Below, in pieces: positions 25,294 to 32,245 of a stretch of 64,000 bases of DNA. Made by a program: the position numbers and the translations under genes. The DNA is from CAZQYB01 sp964582985. Lineage in GTDB: Bacteria; Planctomycetota; Phycisphaerae; Sedimentisphaerales; Anaerobacaceae. The notes under the pieces were generated by a model. That model was not told the DNA's origin. It saw nothing but the letters and a program-made list of their open reading frames with translations, and made no database searches. The DNA lies in NCBI GenBank assembly GCA_964582985.1, contig CAZOUM010000003.1, positions 21,132 through 85,131 on the forward strand. The letters run 5' to 3'. Positions within the stretch are counted from its first letter, which is position 1. Every line of letters begins with the position of its first letter.

Positions 25294-27420
25294 ATGGCGG
25301 TTGCTGATAAATCAGGTTCACTTGGAACGCTCGACACGCCCTTGGCGTTCCACAGTAACATCATTTTGGCTTTTGGTCTGGTGACAGTTCTCGCCACCCT
25401 TTTAATCCCCCTGCCGACATTTTTGTTGGATATGCTTCTGGCCTGCAGTATATCATTGGCGGTGGCTGTGTTAATAATTACCTTGTCGTCAAAAGAGGCG
25501 CTCGAATTGTCCTCCTTCCCGTCGCTGCTTCTTTTCGTAACCCTGTTTCGTCTCTCACTTAATGTCGCCTCAACCAGATTGATACTTCTGCAGGCTAATG
25601 CAGGGAAAATCATCCAGACGTTCGGCCACTTCGTTGCCGGCGGCAGCTTCGTCGTCGGGCTGGTAATCTTCTTAATTCTTGTTGTAATTCAATTCATAGT
25701 AATCACAAAAGGAGCTGAGAGAATAAGCGAAGTTTCCGCTCGTTTTACCCTCGATGCCATGCCCGGCAAGCAAATGGCAATCGACGCAGACCTGAACGCA
25801 GGAACTATCACAGATGAACAGGCCAACGAACGCAGGGGAAAAATTGTCAAAGAAAGCGAATTCTACGGTGCTATGGACGGTGCCAGCAAATTCATTCGCG
25901 GCGATGCCAAGGCCGGACTGATAATCACCGTAGTTAATATCATTGGCGGAATAGCTATGGGCCTCTCACATGGCGATACGGTTGGAGACGCAATAAGAAC
26001 TTATTCTATTCTTTCCATAGGTGACGGGCTTGTAACCCAGATACCCTCGATGATAATCTCCGTAAGTTCAGGTTTTCTGGTAACCAAAATCTCGTCAAGG
26101 TATAGCGTCGGCCAGGACCTGAGCCGGCAGTTTCTCAAGACCAGCCAGCCATTGATTATAGCGTCGTTCGTTATTGCCGCGATGGCACTGGTGCCGGGAC
26201 TGCCAAAAATACCGTTTTTATTGTTGGCTACCGGCACCGCCCTGATTGGGCGAGCTACGGCCAAATTCGAAAAAGCCTCTGAGAAAAAACCGGAAAAAGT
26301 ACCACAGCAAACCATGCTGGACAGACAACCGGTCGAAGACCTGCTGGATATCGACAAAGTTTCCGTAAACGTCGGCGTAGGATTGATTAATATGGTTGAC
26401 CCTCGCAAAAACAGCACCATCTTCGAGCGCATCGGAGCATTACGAAGAAAATTCGCCCAGGAGCTCGGCCTTATTATGCCTCTGATCCGGCTGCGGGACA
26501 ACATCAATCTCGAACCAACCACTTACAAGATTCGCATCTCCGACCATACGGTGGCACAAGGGCATTTGGAGCCTGAAATGTTCCTCGCTATGGATTCCGG
26601 TACCGTCCAAACCAAAATCAAAGGCATTGAAACCACCGAGCCCGTTTACGGACTACCTGCTTTGTGGATTATGCCCATAGACAAAGAAAAGGCCGAGTTA
26701 AACGGATATACCGTTATCGACCCAGAGTCCGTCTTTATTACACACCTGTCCGAAACGCTGAAGAAACACGCTGATGAACTGCTGACGCGTGAGGATGTTC
26801 AACTGCTTGTTGACCGACTTCGCAAGATTCAGCCGTCGTTAGTCGGAGAGGTTGTCGGCGAACTCGTACCTATGGGAGTGCTTCAAACCGTACTGCGAAA
26901 TCTTTTGAGAAGCGGAATCCCGATTCGTGAACTGATTACCATACTCGAATCGCTGGGAGAAAACGCTTCAAAAACTAAAAACACCAACACTTTAACAGAG
27001 CTGGTCCGCAAACGTCTCAGCAGAACCATTACCGAACAGTATAAAGACGAGGCCGGTAATATCTCGGCTATAACGTTCGAGCCTGCACTCGAACATCAGA
27101 TGGCCGCAACTTTGCAGCAGGAAGGCGACACAATAAGCCTGGGTTTGCCGACCGAAACGGCAATGGAAATAAGCAGAAAAGTTGCAGAAGCCTGGAAAGC
27201 AGCGATGACAAAAGACATAGAGAAGGTGGTCTTACTGTGCGATGCGAGATTGCGAGCGCCTCTGGCAGCAATGTTATCACGAACGGTGCCCCCGTTGCCT
27301 GTGGTAGCTTATGACGAAATCGTGCCCGGAACCGAGGTGGAACCAATAGAGGTCGTATCGATTGAGCAAATTGGCTCAACAGTAACCAAAGAACAAGAGC
27401 TCATCGGGGTTTCAAATTGA
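25294..27420 (+). CDS. flhA: Flagellar export gate protein FlhA
   Basis: FlhA is the proton-coupled export gate and chaperone docking platform in the inner membrane. At 708 residues it has eight N-terminal membrane segments (about residues 20-320). The FHIPEP signature region is unmistakable: RFTLDAMPGKQMAIDADLNAGTITDEQANERRGKIVKESEFYGAMDGASKFIRGDAKAGLIIT. The cytoplasmic C-terminal half (about 345-700) includes the conserved REDVQLLVDRLRKIQPSLVGEVV and RLRAPLAAMLSR blocks. GGAG precedes the ATG. flhB and fliPQR are not in the window. Confidence 0.98.
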   Translation: MAVADKSGSLGTLDTPLAFHSNIILAFGLVTVLATLLIPLPTFLLDMLLACSISLAVAVLIITLSSKEALELSSFPSLLLFVTLFRLSLNVASTRLILLQANAGKIIQTFGHFVAGGSFVVGLVIFLILVVIQFIVITKGAERISEVSARFTLDAMPGKQMAIDADLNAGTITDEQANERRGKIVKESEFYGAMDGASKFIRGDAKAGLIITVVNIIGGIAMGLSHGDTVGDAIRTYSILSIGDGLVTQIPSMIISVSSGFLVTKISSRYSVGQDLSRQFLKTSQPLIIASFVIAAMALVPGLPKIPFLLLATGTALIGRATAKFEKASEKKPEKVPQQTMLDRQPVEDLLDIDKVSVNVGVGLINMVDPRKNSTIFERIGALRRKFAQELGLIMPLIRLRDNINLEPTTYKIRISDHTVAQGHLEPEMFLAMDSGTVQTKIKGIETTEPVYGLPALWIMPIDKEKAELNGYTVIDPESVFITHLSETLKKHADELLTREDVQLLVDRLRKIQPSLVGEVVGELVPMGVLQTVLRNLLRSGIPIRELITILESLGENASKTKNTNTLTELVRKRLSRTITEQYKDEAGNISAITFEPALEHQMAATLQQEGDTISLGLPTETAMEISRKVAEAWKAAMTKDIEKVVLLCDARLRAPLAAMLSRTVPPLPVVAYDEIVPGTEVEPIEVVSIEQIGSTVTKEQELIGVSN

Positions 27421-27450
27421 AAATTATAGATTGGAAATCTTAGGTTGAAT

Positions 27451-27723
27451 ATGCCGTTAAACACTCGAACGATTGCGGTAAGCGTTGCTGTTATATGTTT
27501 TTTCGGCTTGAGCTTTGTTGGCTGGGTCAGCGAGCTTTCGCCGTTTGTTTGCTGGAAAAGAGCCATGATAGGGGCAGTGATTGCGTATATAGCGGCAGCT
27601 TGCGCCGTAAAAGCAACTAATGCTATTTTGATAAGCGCTATGATTACGAAGCAGATGGACCAACAAAAGGAAAAAGAAAGTGACGGTACAGAGTCAAAAA
27701 ATTCCCGAACGTCCACTGGTTAA
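27451..27723 (+). CDS. Small two-helix membrane protein between flhA and fliA
   Basis: A 90-residue protein with two membrane segments (about residues 8-28 and 38-62) and a hydrophilic, Lys/Glu/Ser-rich tail. It contains FFGLSFVGWVSELSPFVCWKRAMIGAVIAYIAAACAVKATN. No known flagellar family is recognised; related small proteins in this position are described only as membrane proteins of flagellar loci, as far as I can tell. It overlaps fliA by 44 bases in another frame, a sign of coupling. The position is where flhF and flhG usually lie, and neither of those is present. I use the ATG at 27451; an in-frame TTG lies two codons earlier. Confidence 0.6.
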   Translation: MPLNTRTIAVSVAVICFFGLSFVGWVSELSPFVCWKRAMIGAVIAYIAAACAVKATNAILISAMITKQMDQQKEKESDGTESKNSRTSTG

Positions 27724-28483
27724 AGACGGCCAAAAGTACGCAAATGCCGTCACCGTGCGGGCGTATTCCAGCCCTAAAAGACAATCCGTCACGAACGTAC
27801 GGATAGCTCAGTTTCTGCCTATGGTTCATAAAATAGTTCGGCGGGTAGTCACATATCTGAAGCCTCCGTTATCATTCGAAGATTTGGTCTCGGCAGGGAC
27901 CGTTGGGCTTATCAAGGCCGCCCACGATTTCGATTCGTCTCACCAGGTCAAGTTCAAAACCTATGCCTACATCAGAATCAAAGGCGCCGTTCTCGATGAG
28001 TTGAGGGGTTGGTCTTTTGTGCCCGCAAGTCTAAATAAACAGATTAGCAATGCCTTCCGAACCAGCCAAAAAATCACCGAGCAGAACGGAACCCCACCTA
28101 CCGATGTCGAGCTGGCCCAGAAACTGGGGATAACTATTGATAAACTTTACGAAACATTCGAAAGTGCCCGTGCACAGCATTTTGTTTCAATCGACAGCTT
28201 TAGAGATGATAACCCTCCACTGAGTAACCTCCCGGCAGCAACCAAAACAATAACCCCAGATAAGCAGGTCGAGCAAACCGAGCTTACAGACAAGTTAGCT
28301 GAGGCAATCCAGCAGCTGCCTGAACGCAAGCGGCAAGTCATCTTGCTCTATTACCGGCAGCACCTGACGATGAAGCAGATTGCCGAGGTTCTTAAAATTA
28401 CCGAGTCACGTGTCAGTCAGCTTCACGCAAGCACGCTATTTAACTTATTAGTAAAATTGAGGCAATGGAAAGATGCCAGATAA
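27680..28483 (+). CDS. fliA: Flagellar sigma factor FliA (sigma-28)
   Basis: FliA directs RNA polymerase to late flagellar promoters. The 267-residue protein has region 2 (FLPMVHKIVRRVVTYLKPPLSFEDLVSAGTVGLIKAAHDFDSSHQVKFKTYAYIRIKGAVLDELR) with the FliA/WhiG hallmark RGW after the core, region 3 (GTPPTDVELAQKLGI) and region 4 (LPERKRQVILLYYRQHLTMKQIAEVLKITESRVSQLHASTL). Translation begins at GTG with AAGG upstream, inside the preceding small gene. Two promoters in the window match the sigma-28 consensus (fliD and flgM), and its antagonist FlgM is encoded 2 kb downstream. Confidence 0.95.
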   Translation: MTVQSQKIPERPLVKDGQKYANAVTVRAYSSPKRQSVTNVRIAQFLPMVHKIVRRVVTYLKPPLSFEDLVSAGTVGLIKAAHDFDSSHQVKFKTYAYIRIKGAVLDELRGWSFVPASLNKQISNAFRTSQKITEQNGTPPTDVELAQKLGITIDKLYETFESARAQHFVSIDSFRDDNPPLSNLPAATKTITPDKQVEQTELTDKLAEAIQQLPERKRQVILLYYRQHLTMKQIAEVLKITESRVSQLHASTLFNLLVKLRQWKDAR

Positions 28484-28697
28484 TGATTCCAATATAATAA
28501 AGCCGGTCGAAGGTTTACATAACATCGCAGGCCTGACTCCCGCAAAACGCCGTGAAGAGAGAAAACGCCGCCAGAACTTGCAACAGGAAGAAGCCCAGGA
28601 ACCTGAACGCGAGCGAAATGAGCCGATTGATGAACAGGACTCCGGCAAATCCGCTGACGATAGAAATGACGAGAATACTATTGATTATTGTGCTTAA
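28473..28697 (+). CDS. Small charged protein coupled to fliA
   Basis: A 74-residue hydrophilic protein (MPDNDSNIIKPVEGLHNIAGLTPAKRREERKRRQNLQ, then a Glu/Gln/Arg-rich and Asp/Asn-rich tail). The ATG lies inside the last codons of fliA, giving an 11-base overlap. It has a basic central helix and an acidic, probably disordered C-terminus. I recognise no family. Position suggests a flagellar accessory or FliA-partner role, but that is only inference. Confidence 0.55.
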   Translation: MPDNDSNIIKPVEGLHNIAGLTPAKRREERKRRQNLQQEEAQEPERERNEPIDEQDSGKSADDRNDENTIDYCA

Positions 28698-28744
28698 TTG
28701 GAAATCGTCTCCGTGGTAAGAAAGAGTGAAAGGTTGGCACACAA

Positions 28745-29011
28745 ATGGAAAAAACAACCAGACACGTCCTAAAAGCCGATAACGTCAAAATGGAGGGCCG
28801 ATTTCAGCTTGGCCTGGACCAGGCCGCCGCGGGCCCCCAGCCGAAATCGAGAAGTACGGCTGTGGCCGAACCAATGGCCCACATCGTGGAAAACTATCCT
28901 GAATTTGCTGTCGTGGAGGTAACCTGTTCTTGCGGTGAAAAAGTGCGTTTGAAGTGTGAATATGCCGGAACTGATGTATCTGCCGGCCAAGTACCTGAAC
29001 AAACACAATAG
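28745..29011 (+). CDS. Small protein with CSCG...C motif, flagellar operon
   Basis: An 88-residue protein with no signal peptide. Residues 58-72 read VEVTCSCGEKVRLKCEY, in which three cysteines could bind a metal, as in a zinc-ribbon half. The N-terminal half (MEKTTRHVLKADNVKMEGRFQLGLDQ) is mixed and the tail is hydrophilic. It sits 47 bp after the previous small gene and 19 bp before a lipoprotein gene, all on one strand, so it is probably cotranscribed with fliA. No family recognised. Confidence 0.55.
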   Translation: MEKTTRHVLKADNVKMEGRFQLGLDQAAAGPQPKSRSTAVAEPMAHIVENYPEFAVVEVTCSCGEKVRLKCEYAGTDVSAGQVPEQTQ

Positions 29012-29030
29012 TTTTTTGGAGAAAAATGCA

Positions 29031-29630
29031 ATGAAAGCTAACAAAAAAAATATCGCCTTCCTGATTCTGTTTCCAATATCGTTCGGACAAATATTCCTTC
29101 TGACAGGCTGTACAATGTCTCGACGGCCAATCGAGGCTTCTCTACCACCCGGCTCTGACCAAACCGCAGTGGGAAAAAGATTCCAAGAACCTGCTCTACA
29201 GGGCCCGACTGCGGTGGAGTCGGCTATAGAACTGTCGAAAAAATACGCCAAACTCTCCGAAGAAACGATGCTGCTCAGGCAAAAAAGGCAGGAGTTTATC
29301 GCCGAGAACCGCCGGCTCAAAGACCGAGTCACAGCTCTTCAGACTCAATTGCAGCAAGCAGAAAAGGAACTGACCGAGGCAAACGACCTTCTGATTGATA
29401 TGCGTATCGAATTGAATAACTGGAAGGTAAATGTCCTCAGCTTCCGTGATGAGATGCGTGACGCCGAAAAAGCTCAACTGGATGCACTGCTCAAGATACT
29501 CAAAGTTCTTGGCGGAGAGGTCAGGGAAGAACCGGCTCAAGAAAAGAATACCGGCTTAACTAAAGTATCACAAAGCGAGCCTGCTCAGGCGCCGCTGGAA
29601 ACTCCAATCTCAGGTGAAACAAATGAATAG
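29031..29630 (+). CDS. Coiled-coil lipoprotein of the flagellar operon
   Basis: A 199-residue predicted lipoprotein. The signal peptide (MKANKKNIAFLILFPISFGQIFLLTGC) ends in a good lipobox LTGC. After a short linker, residues 55-150 form a long coiled coil (SAIELSKKYAKLSEETMLLRQKRQEFIAENRRLKDRVTALQTQLQQAEKEL). The tail is Pro/Glu-rich. I use the ATG at 29031, preceded by GGAG at proper distance, rather than an open frame reaching back to 28956 that would overlap the upstream gene. A periplasmic coiled coil anchored in a membrane could link layers of the envelope near the motor; no specific function is known. Confidence 0.7.
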   Translation: MKANKKNIAFLILFPISFGQIFLLTGCTMSRRPIEASLPPGSDQTAVGKRFQEPALQGPTAVESAIELSKKYAKLSEETMLLRQKRQEFIAENRRLKDRVTALQTQLQQAEKELTEANDLLIDMRIELNNWKVNVLSFRDEMRDAEKAQLDALLKILKVLGGEVREEPAQEKNTGLTKVSQSEPAQAPLETPISGETNE

Positions 29631-30297
29631 TTCAGGAAAAGTGCTAATACTGTTATTGCTGCCGGCTCTTTTGCCAGGCTGCCAAGTTTATACAACCGTC
29701 ACACCATCACCGTATTACTATTATCTAAATCCTAAAAAGGCTCTCACTACCCTTGGCAGGGTCGCCCTTGTTGAGTTGGACAACGACTCAAGCTATCCGG
29801 CAATTAGTGCAGATGTAACCGAAGCCCTTTTCCAGGCGTTGCAAAAGAAGCAGGTTTTCGGCTTGACCTTTGTCCACCAGAGCGACCCTGCATGGCACAG
29901 CTTACAACTGAGGCCGGATACAACCTACTCACTTGACCAATTAGCTGCAATCCGCAGCGAGTTGAAGTGTGATGCCGTTTTGACCGGCACAATTACTGAA
30001 TATCGTCCCTATCCTCATATGACCATTGGACTTCGTTTGAAGCTCGTGGACCTGGTAGACGGCGAATTGGCGTGGGCTCTCGAGCAGGTCTGGGACACCG
30101 CCGATAAAACAACTGAATACCGCATAAAAGACTATTTTCACAGCCAGCTACGTTCAGGTTTTGCGCCGTTACGTGAAGAGTTAGTAGCGATTAGTTCGCT
30201 TAAGTTCGTCAAGTTCGTTACCTACGAGGTAGCTGAAACGGTAAGTCCGAAAAGACAGATTAAAAAACATACTGTCTTAGTGTTGAAAACCAAGTAG
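29623..30297 (+). CDS. Flagellar-locus lipoprotein, CsgG/GNA1162-like shape
   Basis: A 224-residue predicted lipoprotein: signal peptide MNSSGKVLILLLLPALLPGC with lipobox LPGC. The mature protein has an alpha/beta pattern (GRVALVELDNDSSYPAISADVTEALFQALQKKQVFGL...LAAIRSELKCDAVLTGTITEYRPYPHMTIGLRLKLVDLVDGELAWALEQVW) that resembles outer-membrane lipoproteins of the CsgG/FlgT-like class, which collect in rings or assemble cell-surface organelles. The resemblance is in layout only and I did not find a diagnostic motif. Its start overlaps the end of the coiled-coil lipoprotein gene, so the pair is coupled. Confidence 0.6.
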   Translation: MNSSGKVLILLLLPALLPGCQVYTTVTPSPYYYYLNPKKALTTLGRVALVELDNDSSYPAISADVTEALFQALQKKQVFGLTFVHQSDPAWHSLQLRPDTTYSLDQLAAIRSELKCDAVLTGTITEYRPYPHMTIGLRLKLVDLVDGELAWALEQVWDTADKTTEYRIKDYFHSQLRSGFAPLREELVAISSLKFVKFVTYEVAETVSPKRQIKKHTVLVLKTK

Positions 30298-30331
30298 CTT
30301 TCAAAAAAATGAAAAATCGTCCAAAAAAAGT

Positions 30332-30358
30332 TAAAGTTTTGTAGGAAATTTGCGAAAA
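30332..30358 (+). promoter_or_regulatory. Sigma-28-like promoter for flgM
   Basis: TAAAGTTT, 11 bases, TGCGAAAA. The -35 is a perfect match to the FliA consensus and the spacing is exact; the -10 matches GCCGATAA at 5 of 8. It lies about 40 bases before the flgM start, giving FlgM the usual second (FliA-dependent) source of expression. Confidence 0.65.
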
Positions 30359-30396
30359 GCATTGTGGGCCGAGTGCCCTGAAAGAGCGATAATACG

Positions 30397-30666
30397 ATGA
30401 TAGAAAAGATTGATACAAGCCAAATCCAGGATCTTTCGGAAAAATTGACGTCTAAGCAGCCCAACCCCACCGGGGCTGCTCAAAATAATAATACGGATGT
30501 ATCGCTCCAGCTCAACTATGCGTCTTTCATCGATGAGGCAATGCAGGCCACGCAGACGGACACCAACGCAGTTCGGCAAGCACAAGAGCTCTTGGCGTCC
30601 GGTCAACTTGAAAGCCCAGAGAACATCCGAGCAGCGGCGGAAAACATCGTAGACCTTGGTATATAG
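30397..30666 (+). CDS. flgM: Anti-sigma-28 factor FlgM
   Basis: FlgM binds FliA until the hook is finished and is then exported through it. The 89-residue protein has the expected layout: a polar, disordered N-terminal half (Asn/Gln/Thr-rich) and a helical C-terminal half (SFIDEAMQATQTDTNAVRQAQELLASGQLESPENIRAAAENIVDLGI) fitting the sigma-28-binding region, including the v..i...i..G....p..i..aA..i pattern. It is the last gene of the arm and is followed by a terminator-like hairpin. Confidence 0.85.
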   Translation: MIEKIDTSQIQDLSEKLTSKQPNPTGAAQNNNTDVSLQLNYASFIDEAMQATQTDTNAVRQAQELLASGQLESPENIRAAAENIVDLGI

Positions 30667-30748
30667 CTTGATGACAGAAAAGTATTGAAACACAAGGCCG
30701 GCCACGGAGGGCCGATACCTTACGCCTTAACGGATTACATAATGGCTC

Positions 30749-30806
30749 GGCGAGGATGCTTGGTTAATTGGTCACCCCCAAAACCCATCACCTCGCCATT
30801 TTTTTT
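30749..30806 (+). terminator. Terminator-like hairpin after flgM
   Basis: GGCGAGG (30749-30755) pairs with CCTCGCC (30791-30797), with ATG/CAT continuing the stem across a 2-base bulge, followed by ATTTTTTTT. The 35-base loop can itself pair (TTGG with CCAA). It ends the flagellar arm before the HPP gene. The long loop is unusual for a plain terminator, so a small structured 3' RNA is possible. Confidence 0.65.
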
Positions 30807-30855
30807 ACTTACAAACCGCATCAAAAACTGAAAGGTTGGGCCGAAACAACCAAAT

Positions 30856-31326
30856 ATGAAACTCGAAGCCACAATTAAGGACAAATTCAAAAGGCTTTGG
30901 AAATATTATATCCTTCAAAGCTCTTTAGCTGCCTGTGTTCTGCTTATCCTCGTCCTCATCCTGGGCAAAGACAGAATGGTCGTAATCAGCGCTATGGGTG
31001 CGACTTCTTTTATCGTCTTCGCAATGCCCAAGAGCGTCTCCGCACAAACAAGACACGTTATTGGCGGGCATCTGGTCGGTTTGGCCTCTGGAACAATTTT
31101 TTACTTTACCCCGCTGTCCTACCTCGTCGAATATCCCCTGGCAGTCGGAATTGCTATCTGCATTATGGTAGCTTTGGACGTCGAGCATCCGCCCGCTGCG
31201 GGCACGGCTTTGGCCGTCGTAATAAATGAGGTCTCACCTAATGTCTTCGTCACCATAATGGTGAGCGCATTAGTGCTGTCTCAATGCCGTTATTATCTCA
31301 GACACTACCTAAAAGATTTGGTTTGA
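30856..31326 (+). CDS. HPP-family integral membrane protein
   Basis: A 156-residue protein with four or five membrane segments. It carries the signature of the HPP family: ISAMGATSFIVFAMPKS near residue 50 and LDVEHPPAAGTALAVV near residue 112, the His-Pro-Pro that names the family. Some members transport nitrite; others are fused to CBS domains. Substrate here is unknown. AGG lies shortly before the ATG. It is separated from the flagellar genes by a terminator, so it is probably its own unit. Confidence 0.85.
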   Translation: MKLEATIKDKFKRLWKYYILQSSLAACVLLILVLILGKDRMVVISAMGATSFIVFAMPKSVSAQTRHVIGGHLVGLASGTIFYFTPLSYLVEYPLAVGIAICIMVALDVEHPPAAGTALAVVINEVSPNVFVTIMVSALVLSQCRYYLRHYLKDLV

Positions 31327-31378
31327 GTCATCCGGCTTTGCGTCAAGTCCTCTTTGCCGTTAATCACAAAGCCGAGTG

Positions 31379-31609
31379 TCAAACGTAACAATCGAGAATC
31401 CGTCCCACCAAAAAGTCGTCGGCAGATTCTTTCACTGTGACTAATTGACTTGTATAGACAACTGAATTGCCCGGGCGGCCGGCATCTACAGGAGCAGCAT
31501 CGGCACGCTTGCTATGCTCATCATTCGAATGACTTATCGGCCGCAGCCTACTGCTGCCTTTGCCAAGAGGAACAGAACTAACAACTCTACAGGAAACTCT
31601 CTTTATCAT
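31379..31609 (-). CDS. Possible small basic protein (hypothetical)
   Basis: A 76-residue open frame (MIKRVSCRVVSSVPLGKGSSRLRPISHSNDEHSKRADAAP...) ending VTVKESADDFLVGRILDCYV. No family recognised. In its favour: a good sigma-70-type promoter lies just upstream, GGGGTG precedes the ATG at workable spacing, and no gene is known on the other strand. Against: it is short and no domain is visible. I use the ATG at 31609; the frame could extend to 31642. Confidence 0.4.
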   Translation of the reverse strand: MIKRVSCRVVSSVPLGKGSSRLRPISHSNDEHSKRADAAPVDAGRPGNSVVYTSQLVTVKESADDFLVGRILDCYV

Positions 31610-31632
31610 TTCATCACACCCCAACAAACGCC

Positions 31633-31661
31633 ATATTATCAAACTCGAACAAGTAATTCAA
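31633..31661 (-). promoter_or_regulatory. Sigma-70-type promoter before the small minus-strand frame
   Basis: Minus strand: TTGAAT, 17 bases, TAATAT. Four of six -35 and five of six -10 bases agree with consensus at ideal spacing. The predicted start (near 31626) is about 17 bases before the ATG at 31609. Confidence 0.45.
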
Positions 31662-31845
31662 GCCAAATCACGCGACGCTGCGCCACAAGCATAAAACCTT
31701 TTTTGCTCAATGCGGTGTTGTCTGTAAGAAAGCGATATTATAGGAACGGGCGGACAAAATTCTCGATGGCTTTGCGTCCAGTCTGCTGCTAAAATATCTT
31801 TTCTTGTGCTGGCAGCATTCGGCACTTGAGATAAGGAATCTACCG

Positions 31846-32046
31846 ATGCAGATTATTGCCCAGTGTCCGGGATGTGGTAACAATTGGCTGCTAAACGGCT
31901 CTTCCGCAGACAAAAGGATAAGATGCCCTAAATGCAGTCGATTGTTCAAAATTCCCAAACTCGAGGAGGTGCCGAAGGCAATTAGGGTAATAAAGGGGGC
32001 AAAGGGCACTGTTTACGTAGACGAAGCTGGCAACACATACGGCTAA
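31846..32046 (+). CDS. Small zinc-ribbon protein (MJ0042-type)
   Basis: A 66-residue protein starting MQIIAQCPGCGNNWLLNGSSADKRIRCPKCSRLFKIP: two CxxC knuckles (CPGC and CPKC) 17 residues apart, the pattern of MJ0042-type zinc ribbons. These are common in planctomycetes and proteobacteria, often at the start of larger membrane proteins, but here the domain stands almost alone with a short basic tail (AIRVIKGAKGTVYVDEAGNTYG). AAGGAA precedes the ATG. Role unknown; probably protein or nucleic-acid binding. Confidence 0.75.
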   Translation: MQIIAQCPGCGNNWLLNGSSADKRIRCPKCSRLFKIPKLEEVPKAIRVIKGAKGTVYVDEAGNTYG

Positions 32047-32056
32047 AAGGTGCCGA

Positions 32057-32245
32057 TTATCCAGGAGCAAAGTCACCAATATCGCAATTTATAAGCTTCG
32101 GCTGTAGTTCTACTTGTCCGCTGAGAAGAGCAAACATCAGTCGAGTGCGCTTTGGTACGTCGGCAAGTCCTATATCTGACATGAGGAGCCTAATAGAGAA
32201 AAACTCCTTATCGGTGACATGGGCGGGCACCCCGGCACAAAACAT
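32057..32245 (-). CDS. Small protein translationally coupled to GH130 gene
   Basis: A 62-residue frame (MFCAGVPAHVTDKEFFSIRLLMSDIGLADVPKRTRLMFALLSG...) whose ATG shares its A with the last base of the GH130 stop codon (TGATG). That coupling and the operon order argue for a real gene. No signal peptide, no membrane segment and no family recognised. Length and unusual Phe/Met content leave it uncertain. Confidence 0.4.
   Translation of the reverse strand: MFCAGVPAHVTDKEFFSIRLLMSDIGLADVPKRTRLMFALLSGQVELQPKLINCDIGDFAPG

Noticed and set aside
24807..25613. 268-residue minus-strand open frame opposite fliN and flhA
   Set aside because: Shadow of two certain genes on the plus strand; composition is that of an antisense frame.
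28735..28755. TGGCAC just before the 88-residue protein as sigma-54 promoter
   Set aside because: The -12 region lacks GC and the site would overlap the start codon.
30692..30718. GCCGATAC after flgM as a sigma-28 promoter
   Set aside because: No -35 element at the required distance.
31811..31827. TGGCAGCATTCGGCAC as sigma-54 promoter of the zinc-ribbon gene
   Set aside because: The -24/-12 spacing and the TTGC element do not fit.
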